A DNA stretch of 64,000 nucleotides from positions 21,382,442-21,446,441 of the forward strand of contig NC_034016.1 in the NCBI RefSeq assembly GCF_000346465.2, read 5' to 3'. This DNA is from Prunus persica. Its lineage: Eukaryota; Streptophyta; Magnoliopsida; Rosales; Rosaceae. The position numbers and the translations under genes were made by a program. This document shows positions 23,115 to 32,802 of this stretch, one piece after another. Position 1 is the first letter of the stretch; each line of letters opens with the position of its first letter. The notes below the pieces were generated by a model. The model had not been told where the DNA came from and did not search any database. It saw nothing but the letters and a program-made list of their open reading frames with translations.

Positions 23115-24632
23115 TCAAGGTTTAGCTGGTTCATCATCTTCATCCTCGATATCCCAGCTCAAGTCTTCTTCTTCTTCTTCTTCAGCAGTGCTGAGCCGCT
23201 TCCGCAGGTCAGCTTTATTAGAACTTCCACTTCCAACATGGGTCACCTTCTTTTCATCAATGCCGCTAAGATCCTCAATCTCATCCCAGCCAAGGTCTTC
23301 TTCCTCCGGCGCTGAGGACCGGTTTGAAACAACCGAAGCATCGCCAGATTCAAGAGCCTCATTCTTCCCCTCCAAAGCCACTTTCTCCTCAGACTTCGAT
23401 GGCAAATCTTTCTTCCCAGAGTCTCCTTCTACAATAACTTTCTTTTCAGTCTCCTTATCACCACTCAACTTCACAGCACTATCCTTCTTCTCTTTATCCA
23501 TTTCAGGGCTCTTCCCTCCCTTCTCATCAACAACACTGGAAGAAGTCCCAGCAACTTGAGATTCCTCAACAGAGCTGCTCTCTTCCTTGACATTCATTTG
23601 CTCAGAATCTTTGCTGACCAACTCCCTATTTGCCGCTAAATCACCCTTCTTCGACCACACATTAGCCTCTTCACCCACACTGCTCACCTCTCCCACATTA
23701 GAGGAACTCTTATCACCAACCTCACTATCAACCTTCAAGTCCTCAACTTTCTCAACTTTACCAGAAGCAGCCCCTTCAGTATTTTTCGCTGAATTCGCTT
23801 TCGACACCACATTGCTCACACTTTCATCATACTCTTCATCATCAACATCCCAACTCAATTCCTCATCTTCTTCAATCGAAATTGCCCGCTTAACAAGATT
23901 GGCTCTAACATCCTCAGCTTGCCTGAGCTTATAAACCCTGTAAAAGTACCTACACCAAAAGGTTTCATGATCAACGCTACTTGGAACGACCCTTTTGTAA
24001 ATGCTCTCCATAGCTCCATTTTCTTCAAACAGCCCCTCAATTTCTTCACTTTTGTCTTCCAAAACAAACCCTGATTTCCATTTGTTAAATTCATCCAAAT
24101 CCTCAGGTTCCTCACAGTAAGTTCCGGCGTCACCTTGAATCGCACGGACCTGAACGTCAAACCGACTGTACCGTTTCGAATTCAAGCCCTGCTGAGAGCT
24201 AAAGCTCTGACTGTTGGGATCGGAGGAATCTGATACGTGATCAGGGGCGAGGATCGCGTCCGTACCTTGAGAGATGATCTGGGCCGTCCCTTTCAAGACG
24301 GTGTTGCCAAACTCATCAATGACGCTCCCAACTGTCTCCAACGACCCCTGAGCCACCTCGATCTCTTTCTTCAGACCCGACCCGAATTCCTGGAGGTCGC
24401 GACGGTAGGTCTCGATCACCGACTCGGATTTGGTCGCTAGGGTTTTGATAAGATCACCAAACATCCACCCGCCACTATTGCTACTTGGGTTTGGATCGGG
24501 TTGGCTTGGTGGGGATTTCGAATCTGCATCTTCTTGTTCTGGGTTCTTACGAGACTCGGGTTCAGATTCGGATTCGGAATCCGGATTTGGAGGATCTGGT
24601 TCATCAGAGAATACGGACTTGAAGAAATTCAT
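23115..24632 (-). CDS. BSD-domain protein with acidic DLSWDIED repeats
   Basis: A single-exon gene of 505 residues. The N-terminus is acidic and Ser-rich, followed by a predicted helical stretch (residues about 57-120, GWMFGDLIKTLATKSESVIE). The BSD domain is at about residues 180-240 and carries the invariant Phe-Trp pair (HETFWCRYFYRVYKL, F225 W226). The C-terminal half is low-complexity and acidic. Three related tryptophan motifs recur in it: EELSWDVDD, EDLGWDEIEDL and EDLSWDIEDED, the last almost at the end. BSD domains occur in TFIIH p62 and synapse-associated proteins; the role of plant members is poorly defined, so only the domain is called. Start chosen at MNFFKSVF, the first ATG of the frame. 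Confidence 0.9.
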   Translation of the reverse strand: MNFFKSVFSDEPDPPNPDSESESEPESRKNPEQEDADSKSPPSQPDPNPSSNSGGWMFGDLIKTLATKSESVIETYRRDLQEFGSGLKKEIEVAQGSLETVGSVIDEFGNTVLKGTAQIISQGTDAILAPDHVSDSSDPNSQSFSSQQGLNSKRYSRFDVQVRAIQGDAGTYCEEPEDLDEFNKWKSGFVLEDKSEEIEGLFEENGAMESIYKRVVPSSVDHETFWCRYFYRVYKLRQAEDVRANLVKRAISIEEDEELSWDVDDEEYDESVSNVVSKANSAKNTEGAASGKVEKVEDLKVDSEVGDKSSSNVGEVSSVGEEANVWSKKGDLAANRELVSKDSEQMNVKEESSSVEESQVAGTSSSVVDEKGGKSPEMDKEKKDSAVKLSGDKETEKKVIVEGDSGKKDLPSKSEEKVALEGKNEALESGDASVVSNRSSAPEEEDLGWDEIEDLSGIDEKKVTHVGSGSSNKADLRKRLSTAEEEEEEDLSWDIEDEDDEPAKP

Positions 24633-24673
24633 GGACTTTTTGGGGAAGCAGAGAGATTGAGAATTACCAGAAA

Positions 24674-24700
24674 ATGAGAGAGAGAGAGAGAGAGAGAGGT
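24674..24700. repeat. (GA)n microsatellite in the BSD gene leader
   Basis: A GAGAGA tract within 70 bases upstream of the BSD start codon (minus strand sees CTCTCT). Such tracts are common in plant 5' leaders. Confidence 0.85.
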
Positions 24701-25320
24701 TGGAGTAGGACTGAGGTTATCGAAATGGAAATTTAGGAAAAATGCCTGAACGGTGCGCATAAGTGAGGGTGGATTTGAGGATGATATATGGGCTCATCTC
24801 AGCATGCAAATAGCAAATTGATTGGTTTTGGATTGCAGGCCCATCTATGTCTATGGGCCTATGGATTGTACGACCATGGGTCTATAATTTGTAGGCCCAT
24901 TGCACTTGCAATGGAATACCCAAAATGAAGTGGAGGCTCCCTTAATAATAATAGTCATCCAATGAACAAAAAATGTTTAAATTTAATAATTTTATTATTA
25001 TTGGACGGTTGGATTGAACTCCTCAACATAGCCTCGCGAGTATAGAAGCTTCCCGAAAATGGTGAGATTTGTTTGCAATCTTTCATAGGTCTTGTAGTCT
25101 AGACCATTTTCCAATTGACAAGCTATAACAAAGCATCTCAAGTCTCAAGGTTTAAGGAAGTATGTGAAAATAACATTCTTCCCTTTGGTTTGGATTAAAA
25201 GACAAAAGCATTCATTCTTCCATCAAAGTAACATTATTCTTTACTTTTGGTTACCATGTTTCCAAGCATGGAATCACACACACACATCAAATCATCCCAT
25301 CACTTTTTAGTTTGTTCAAT
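24701..25320. promoter_or_regulatory. BSD promoter region with GCCCA motifs
   Basis: The stretch 24785-24905 holds several GCCCA/TGGGC (site II-like, TCP-bound) motifs: TGGGCTC, GGCCCATC, TGGGCCTA and GGCCCATT. These are typical of housekeeping genes. The rest is AT-rich spacer between the divergent BSD gene and the 25408 gene. Confidence 0.45.
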
Positions 25321-25407
25321 ACATATAAATCCCCATCTCACCATTTTTAGCCTCTAGCTAGGAGCTCTTCTTCTCTAGCGTTTTCTCCTTTGAAAACCAA
25401 GCAAACA

Positions 25408-26052
25408 ATGCAGGAGAAAGGCAACCCTTCCCAGCCTGTTGGCATCTGCCACAGGCTCATCACCTTCATCATGAACAGCCACATTGCTAGAAGCCTTGTC
25501 AAGCGTGTGACCTTAGGCCATCCAATTCCTCAAGACTTACAGCCTATGATCCCAGCAGCCGACCCTAATGAGGCTGGTCAGACTATGTACCTTCAGGCTC
25601 TCCAGACACCGGAAAACGAATCAGTTTTTGAGATTCAAATTCACTACAAGCAAACCGATGAGGACTTTGAAGAATCATGGACCCAAGTGGACAAGTTGGG
25701 TCCAATAGAGAGAACAAAGGAGGCAGAGATTCAAGACAAGGGTCCACGAGAGGTGAAGCTCATTTCCACAGCCACATCCCAAGCAAAGGAGCCAAAGAAG
25801 AGTTCGAGCATTGAAGATGTGGGAGAGTTAGAGAAAGAGAAGAACAATAAGAAGAAAGGAAAGGGTGTGATTAGTGGTGAAAAGTTGACGCTAGCAATGG
25901 AGGTTGAAGATGAGATTTCAAGGCTTGGGTTGAGGCGTGTAAGGCCACTCTTTCATGTTGCACCAAACATAAATGAAAAATCAGATGCGTTTATTCGGAG
26001 TAGAAAGGAAGCTATGAGGAGGAACTATGGCCTTGAGCCAAGGATATCTTAG
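25408..26052 (+). CDS. Small plant protein of unknown function
   Basis: An intronless 214-residue frame starting at ATG 25408. A TATAAAT box lies at about 25323-25329, 80 bases upstream. The N-terminal 45 residues are conserved-looking and hydrophobic/basic (GICHRLITFIMNSHIARSLVKRV). The centre is charged (KKSSSIEDVGELEKEKNNKK). The C-terminus reads INEKSDAFIRSRKEAMRRNYGLEP, vaguely like the tail of DUF761 proteins (xEKAxxFIxxF). I do not recognise a function. The promoter-like spacing and biased composition make a real gene likely. Confidence 0.7.
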   Translation: MQEKGNPSQPVGICHRLITFIMNSHIARSLVKRVTLGHPIPQDLQPMIPAADPNEAGQTMYLQALQTPENESVFEIQIHYKQTDEDFEESWTQVDKLGPIERTKEAEIQDKGPREVKLISTATSQAKEPKKSSSIEDVGELEKEKNNKKKGKGVISGEKLTLAMEVEDEISRLGLRRVRPLFHVAPNINEKSDAFIRSRKEAMRRNYGLEPRIS

Positions 26053-26808
26053 TCTTCTTGGCTACATGTGGCAGTTGGCGCGGTGGCTCGCGGCTGGGGT
26101 TGTGCATCCATTGGGTAAGGTTGTCACGATGATTAGGTTGCGAGCAACTATGGTGAAAAGGTTATGCTATAGTATATGTATCAGAATAAAAAGATTAAAG
26201 TAACAATGTTCATTGAATTTTATATAAAGATACATTATATTGAAGGTTATCTTAAAAAGGATTCGGATTTTAAATTTTCTAGCTAAGATCTGCTTAACTT
26301 TTTTCCTCTATCCCTCTATCCGGTATCAAATGCATAAGGACGACAAAGTGGGCATTCTAATATATTTTGTTTTCTTTGTTTTCTTGTAGTTTTATATATG
26401 ACATGCTCATAGATAACACACAACGTTTATCTTTCAAAACCCTCTTTCTTTTTCAGGGGTCTGAAAAACCAAATCGTATCAGCATTCACCATCGAAACTG
26501 CTAGGAAAAAGAACTATAACACGATGACAAAAATCAGAAAATTGATATGCAGAATATCCGAGACTGGATATTTTCTAATTGAAATTATTGAGTGGCTCCC
26601 ATCAAAATGTCGCCAATATAGTAACCTAATCTTGGTGGTATAAAGACTTAAGCTTTTGAATTAATTTTGGGGGCTCAGTGGCTCATCATCTCATCAAACT
26701 GTAAGACGCTACAAGAAGGTACAAAAAAGACTATCAAAATTAAAAAAAAAAACAAAAACTACGTACCAAAACAATGTTAGGCTAAATAAACTTAATAATA
26801 TACACTCC

Positions 26809-26861
<53 letters not shown>

Positions 26862-27303
26862 AATAATGTTCAGAGGGCCGCATAGAAACTCTGGTAAGAG
26901 GATCTTCTGGTGATTGAAAGGTATCATACCATGCCGATAACATTCTCAACAGAAGAAAAAGAAAACTCAAAATTATTTGCAGTCTTCCTCCATGAAATCC
27001 TCTCCTCCAAGTATGAATGGCCATAACCATTATAAACAAATATAAGGTTCTTCCCCTTCTGTAATTAACCAGCTTCAACCCCAAATTAAGTTACTTCACA
27101 AGTCTTACTTTCCTTCTATAATTTTTCTTGAACTTTTTTTTTCCTTAATTGGTCTAAGATAAATTTTAAAAAAAAAGGTATAGCACTTACCCATTAATCA
27201 CCTTCCTTCTCTTCTAATTAATTAAACTCCCTTATCCCCATATTGCCCCAAATTGATCCAAAGCTCCACCTCATTACTCATTGCATATATCTTCACTTTC
27301 ATC
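26053..27303. other. Convergent spacer with microsatellite
   Basis: 3' flanks of the 25408 gene and the GATL gene. A compound (TA)n(GA)n microsatellite lies at about 26809-26861. No gene was recognised. Confidence 0.5.
26809..26861. repeat. Compound (TA)n(GA)n microsatellite
   Basis: TATATATATATATATATA followed directly by about 17 GA units. A likely polymorphic marker. Confidence 0.92.
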
Positions 27304-28341
27304 TCATTCTTCCAAGTAATGAGCTGATGAACGGTAAAGATCATATGGGGCCCAAAGATGATCAACGGTGCAGGGCTTTCTTGAATCTAACCTCAACCAG
27401 GGCTTCCCTTTCCCACTCCAATGCAACAGGCTTATAGGCCCAGGATGCAAACTCCTACACTTGCCTTCAAGATTGTCCCCACCAAGCCCATGTTGGTTCC
27501 ACCTATGATCCACTGCCCTAATATCCCCAGCCAAAACCAGCAAAAAAGGTGGCAAAGACCCCAAATGGTATATCCTCTTTTGCTTTTGCACTACCATCCA
27601 CTCCTCCATTTGCTTTGTGTACTCTCCTTGTCTCCATTTTTCCACATCCACCACCATAACCCCTGTGTTAAAATAGCAAGGCTTTCTGCCTTCAAATGTC
27701 TTGGAAAACATTTGGTCTGACCAGAACGATTCTGTGAAATATTTGGAAAAGTTTGCGTGACAATATTCTGGTGCAGCCAGTACCTTGCCTTGCAAGTCAA
27801 CCTTCCATAACTTTGCTACATCATCCACAACCACAAGGTCTGAGTCTAGGTATAGAACCCTTTTCACATCAACTGGGATTATGTCAGCTAGGTATATGCG
27901 TGCGTAGTTTAAGGGTTGGTCCAAGGCTTGGCGTATAGACTTTGATATTTTTCCACGAACCCTATTGGAATCAAAGCGGTAGACATTGAACTTTAGGTAT
28001 GGGAAGGCGGATTTGATGTTGGAGAGTACCTCAGGCTCGAATCTGGCCCAGAGAAAGTGGAACTCAATGAATTCGGGGCACGTTGAATGTTGCAAAATCG
28101 AAAGCACCGCGCCCATGGTGCCTCTTAGGTAGTTAGAGTCCAGTGTCATGGCAATGTGGATTTTCTCTGCAGGCTGGCAGGCATCCCCATTTCGAAAAGC
28201 AGGGGCTTCTCGGAAGATGGCAACATCCGGGGAGGGTTTCAGAATGATGCCAAGGCGGATACCTGCGGTGGCGGTAGCGAGGGTGATGAGGGGGAGGATG
28301 AGGAGGAGCGACAGGAGGCCACGAGTTTTCGCAGAGGCCAT
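27304..28341 (-). CDS. GATL: Galacturonosyltransferase-like protein (GATL, GT8 family)
   Basis: Intronless, 345 residues from the ATG at 28341. Intronless genes are typical of plant GATLs. A signal anchor covers residues about 8-26 ([19 protein letters not shown]). GT8 hallmarks are present: the metal-binding D166-S-D168 in [14 protein letters not shown], the [10 protein letters not shown] block, and the C-terminal HWSGKGKPW that binds UDP. GATLs act in the Golgi in pectin and xylan assembly. The exact GATL number cannot be assigned here. The frame extends upstream to a TTG, but the ATG fits the signal anchor. Confidence 0.93.
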   Translation of the reverse strand: MASAKTRGLLSLLLILPLITLATATAGIRLGIILKPSPDVAIFREAPAFRNGDACQPAEKIHIAMTLDSNYLRGTMGAVLSILQHSTCPEFIEFHFLWARFEPEVLSNIKSAFPYLKFNVYRFDSNRVRGKISKSIRQALDQPLNYARIYLADIIPVDVKRVLYLDSDLVVVDDVAKLWKVDLQGKVLAAPEYCHANFSKYFTESFWSDQMFSKTFEGRKPCYFNTGVMVVDVEKWRQGEYTKQMEEWMVVQKQKRIYHLGSLPPFLLVLAGDIRAVDHRWNQHGLGGDNLEGKCRSLHPGPISLLHWSGKGKPWLRLDSRKPCTVDHLWAPYDLYRSSAHYLEE

Positions 28342-29061
28342 CCTGCCCTTAATGGTAACAAAAGTGGTTTGGGGGGTCAAGGATGAAGAGGAGGACCAGG
28401 GAGAGTGGTAGCCATTACTAGGCTGGTTGAGAGAAAGTTTAGGGGGAAAGGTTAGAAACTAATGATTGTTATACAAATATTCGGTGGGATTGTGAGGAAG
28501 AGAAGATTCCTCGGAGGCTTTTGTAATAAGGTTAAGGTACCACCCAATGTCACAAAATCATGCACATAGCTAGGCCAAGTTATCCAAAATTATCAATGTT
28601 ACGTAATTAATTTTATTTCTTAATTTGAATTTTTTAGTCCGTTTGATATCTACCTTCCATTTTTTTTTTGCCTCCTTATCCTTAAAAGGGCAAGAATGCC
28701 AAATTTTGACTCATAATAACATCTTTCGTGCTTGGACTTTCATAAAGATATTCTCTAGTCAAACAATAATCAAAGTTTTTGACATTCATAATGGAAACTT
28801 TTGGGCTTTTTTTTTTTTCTTGCCTCTTTCTTCTCTGATCAAAGATCATGTGCAAGGCAAGTTTTAATTAACATGGATACATGCTTAATTCCTAAGCGCA
28901 CGCCAAGTTTTTTTATATCCTTTTTCGGTTACAATAAATAGCAAAAGTACTTCCTACATAAGCAGTTCTAAACGAACTTTAAGCTTTAAAACATAATAGT
29001 AACTGTAGTCTGTAATAAGCAACATAATATATCAGTACAAAAAATGTAAACCTTTTAAAAA
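28342..29061. other. GATL promoter side spacer
   Basis: Region upstream of GATL. AT-rich, with no recognised gene. Confidence 0.4.
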
Positions 29062-29343
29062 AGATAATAGAAAAATGCAACCAATATTTGGGGCTTGAAG
29101 TTCCACAGTGTCTGATTATCAAATATCAAGGCCCCGCCGTCCATTCCAATGTGAGCTTCCCTTTGTCATTTGTTTATTGGGTCTAGAAATGTGGAGAGCC
29201 TTGGGTCCATGCAATGATATAAAAACTCAGGCTAGGTTTCAGTTAGGGGGTTTTCGTCTCTCTCTTCCACTGTGAGTTCCTTTTTCTGATTTTCATATCT
29301 ATATAAGTCCAGATGCTAGAATTAAATTGCATTAATTACCCAT
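29062..29343 (+). pseudogene. Displaced copy of the RRP4 promoter/leader
   Basis: 29062-29270 parallels 32589-32798, the promoter and leader just upstream of the RRP4 start codon (shared ATGCAACCAATATTTGGGGC, GGTCCATGCAATGAT and TTTTCGTCTCTCTCTTCCAC). The match ends at CACTGTGAG, just before the ATG. The following 29270-29343 instead matches 31964-32038. No RRP4 coding exon follows here. Confidence 0.85.
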
Positions 29344-30614
29344 GAAAAAGAACAAAAGGCAATAACTGAATAATTAAGGGAATCCAACTCCTAGTTAAAA
29401 TAGGAAACTGATTATTTTGTTGGTTTATGGAGTGTTTGTAGACTTATTTTATTTATTTATAATCAGAATTGTAAAACATCCAACATTGTTGGTACACTGT
29501 TTAATGTTTATTTGTATATATATATATATATATTTTTTTTTTTTGGGAGAAATATTTGTATAATATTTATTTGTTACTTGTCACTTATTAGTGGTTGTTT
29601 TAGCGATTTCATAATGAAAAATCCATTTAATGTTTTATTTTCTGAGGCCCAATCCTAATCAAAATAATATATCTAACTAGGGCATTTGGTTTTATTAGTG
29701 TTTTAATATGAGGCCCAATTGATAGCCCATCTCTCCTTTTGTTTTTCCCATCAACAAAAGCCCAGGCCCAAGTCTAACATGAGCCGTCTCCAGCCCCTCC
29801 CTGCGACCTATCATGATTCATCTTCTTCAATCCTCATCTCGCCACCCCAAAATCTGAGCCACCATCATCATATCGTCCCTGACCTTGGAGATTCCAACAT
29901 GGCTTTTTTTTTTCTGGGTCAGAATCGCCCAGTCCGCCTAGCGCCTAGTCGCCGCCTAGGCCGTTTTTTCGAACACTGCCTGAACATCAGAAACCTCCGC
30001 ATAAAATAGTATATTCTTATAGCTTCCTGATGCTAATTCATTGCCTAAACTCTTTGAAACACTTCCTCATAGGAAATCGTGCCAGCCCACCTGAAAGCCA
30101 TTGTTCATGAATAATTTCTGCATTCACTTCCTTGCACTAGTCTAGGGAAGAAAACATGTGGTGCATTTCTTTCTTGACAGAGAAAAGCAATTAAAACACT
30201 TGAAATAAGCAAACTGACGTTGATCCCAATCTATTTCAGTCAGTTTCTGCCAGTGCCAACCAAGTAGGCAATTCTCTCAAGAAAAAAAACATGCGTTCAT
30301 GGCAGAACCAGTTACAGTGTGCAATAACTTGCCAATGTCATCAGAGGGAGGCCCTACAACAACATACTAAAATGATGAATTCCCTACCCTCCATAACACA
30401 ATCACCATCCGAAAAAGACAACTTGCAGACAAGTATACTATCTTCCTGGACAATCATTATTGAAGATGCAGAGCTTGAAAATCTTGTTAGATATCCTGCA
30501 CTGCATGCATGGCCCGTATACTAGGCCGACTGCCGTTAAACGCAGACCTAAGCACGCAGACTTTGCTGTTTGTGGACTGAACTGCCCCTCCACAACTAAA
30601 TTGACCAACTTGAA
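29344..30614. other. Spacer with (TA)n tract and CCGCCTAG piece
   Basis: AT-rich DNA with a (TA)n run at about 29517-29532 and a short GC-rich CCGCCTAG cluster at 29926-29970. The open frame 29719-30009 is not recognised. Confidence 0.4.
29926..29970. repeat. CCGCCTAG/GCCTAGGC cluster (minor)
   Basis: CCGCCTAGCGCCTAGTCGCC followed by GCCTAGGCC. Same motif as the larger array at 36001-36147. Origin unknown. Confidence 0.65.
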
Positions 30615-30731
30615 ATGACAGGGACCAACGTGTTAAAAGTGGAAAGTGATGGTTTAAGCACACGCTACCATTCGTCTTCCGAGCCACCACCATCACCATC
30701 ACCTGCGCCTTCACCTCTCTCGCTCTCTCTC

Positions 30732-30830
30732 ATGGCTACCGCTACTCCAGCTAAGCGAGTCGGCACTCACAATGGCAGCTTCCACTGCGACGAAGCCCTC
30801 GGCTGCAAGGTCTACAAGTTAGTTAAGTAG
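30732..30830 (+). pseudogene. First-exon fragment of a MYG1-like (UPF0160) gene
   Basis: A 32-codon open piece, MATATPAKRVGTHNGSFHCD and EALGC, matches the N-terminus of plant MYG1 proteins (THNGxFHCDEALG, metal-binding His and Asp). After GC the family continues FMIRL; here the frame reads KVYKLVK and stops. I saw no downstream MYG1 exons anywhere in the window. The Ser/Pro-rich stretch just upstream is in the same frame. It is most likely a duplicated first exon with promoter, but a non-canonical short transcript is possible. Confidence 0.75.
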
Positions 30831-31963
30831 CATCCTAGTTCCTTCAGGTTCTGATTGATAGATTGCTTCGAGTCACTGTGATATATTGGTATCTTAATTT
30901 AGTGTTTTAAAAAGCTTTCCCCTTTGTGTGTTCTGTACACTACACACAAATGCATGAATTTACTTTTGTAATTTTTCTGACCCTGTGGTATTAGTGAATT
31001 GTGGCACTGTCATGTGTGCTGGGGGTCTTATTCAAACTATTTGGGCTGCCTGTATTAGCCTAGGCACTGGATCCGGAGCGGATCAAGTTAATCTGTATTA
31101 GCAAAGCAGATGTGCTTGGAAGTGCTCAATCAATTGTTTTGTTGTGGTTTGTCCTTAGCAAAGAGAAATGTGTGAGGGATAAGCGAGATATATGAGATCA
31201 TGCTAAGCGTTCCATTTGTGCACAATATTTTCGTAGAGAACTGTAGGAAATAACTTGCTGCTGTGGGGGCAATGGCTCCCATTCTGCTACGAGAGCAATG
31301 CGTGAAGCTTCTTCAGTGCCTGCCTGCTGCTGTGTTTGCGCCTCACTGGCTCACTCTTGCGTTTGGGCGGGATGGTTTTACATATAAAAACTGGTCCTGC
31401 TTTGCACTTGGCGTCTTGGCCCAGTTTCCCTCCTACCTTTAATTTAATTCAACTTCAATTCTTGAGATGCACTAATCTCAACCATTCAATCAATATCTCC
31501 ACTTGACTTCATTTCCTGGATGGCTTGGATTTGCACACTAATTGTAGTAATAGCAGGGGACTTCAAAACATTTAATTTCATCATTACAGGCAACTGACCC
31601 AATTTAGGGCTAAATGAGTAGTTCTAGTGCATTATTGTTGAGTAATAAAAGGTAGGTATAGGAGTTTTTTTAGGTTCATAAATAAAATGGATTTATTACA
31701 TGTTTTGCACTTATATACTGAGTTTCGGTATCAATATCGATTGGTAAAAGTGTACATTTTATTGATGGCTACAAAAAAAAAGTTCAAGTTAATCCATATC
31801 ACACTCATTTCGATAAATTAATTATCAAAATCTAATATAGATTAGTATGGTCTTATTCCTCATAGCAATATATAAAACACCCACACCCCGAATTTAAGTG
31901 CATAGATTAGTCTGATCTTATTCCCCATAGCAATCCACACAAAGACAAAATTAGAAAGTAAAA
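30831..31963. other. Spacer without a recognised gene
   Basis: AT-rich, no conserved frame recognised. A TATA-like ACATATAAAAAC lies near 31380. Confidence 0.4.
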
Positions 31964-32038
31964 AGGTGAGTTCCTTTTGCTGATTTTCATATCCATGTAA
32001 GTGTAGATGCTAGAATTAAACTCCGTTAGTTACCCACT
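31964..32038 (+). repeat. Copy of 29270-29343 segment
   Basis: GTGAGTTCCTTTTGCTGATT through GTTAGTTACCCA parallels the segment that follows the displaced RRP4 leader at 29270. Here it precedes, rather than follows, the leader, so the order is permuted. Confidence 0.75.
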
Positions 32039-32580
32039 AGCCTCCACGCCTGCAAGTGGTTTTTTTAAAATTTATTTTAGAATTAAAAAAGATAATAGGT
32101 AGTTGTGTTCCATAAAAATAGGATACATTATCTGATTTTTTTTTCAATTTAATTTTTAAATATGAAAAGTGTGAATTTACCATATTATCCTCATTTAGTT
32201 AATAATTTCAATTTGTAATGTTTGCATTAACCAAGAGCATTTTCTAATATTTTATATGTTTCACCATTCTCTGTCTTTTACTTTATATATATACTAGCCT
32301 CTTTGCAAGCGCTTCTACGCCTGCGAGAGGCTTTTTTTTAAAAAAAATTTAAATTTATTTTAGAATTAAAAAATATAATGGATAGTTGTGTTCCATAAAA
32401 ATAGGATACATTATCTGAATTTTTTTTTAATTTTAAATTTTTTAATATGAAAAATTATGAATTTACCATATTATCCTCATTTAATTAATAATTTTAATTC
32501 TTAATGTTTGCATTAACCAAGGGCATTTTCTGGTATTTTGAATGTTTCACCATTCTCTGCCTTTTGCTTTATATATATAG
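32037..32580. repeat. About 258-bp tandem repeat headed by a GCCTC...GAGGC hairpin
   Basis: Two copies start with CTAGCCTC (32037 and about 32295). Both contain GATAGTTGTGTTCCATAAAA or a near match, then GGATACATTATCTGA, TTACCATATTATCCTCATTT and GCATTAACCAAG. Both end TTTATATATATA. The second head, GCCTCTTTGCAAGCGC then GCCTGCGAGAGGC, can form a hairpin. A Helitron-like end is possible but unproven. Confidence 0.75.
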
Positions 32581-32588
32581 ATATATAG

Positions 32589-32802
32589 AAGATAATAAAA
32601 AAATGCAACCAATATTTGGGGCTTGAGGTTCCACTCTCTCTAAACTTAGCAAGGCACCGCCGTCCATTCCAATGTGGGCTTCTTCTTGTCATTTGTTTAT
32701 TGGGTCTAAAAATGTGGAGAGCCTTGGGTCCATGCAATGATCTAAAAATTCAGGCTAGGGTTCAGTTAGGGGTTTTCGTCTCTCTCTTCCACTGTGAGAA
32801 CG
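32589..32802 (+). promoter_or_regulatory. RRP4 promoter and 5' leader
   Basis: The leader duplicated at 29062. It contains a TGGGTCTAAAAATGTGG stretch and a CT-rich tract TTTTCGTCTCTCTCTTCC right before the start codon. No clear TATA box. Confidence 0.45.

Noticed and set aside
23188..23934. Long plus-strand frames opposite the BSD gene
   Set aside because: Antisense shadows of an acidic, Ser-rich coding region. The minus-strand protein has a true domain.
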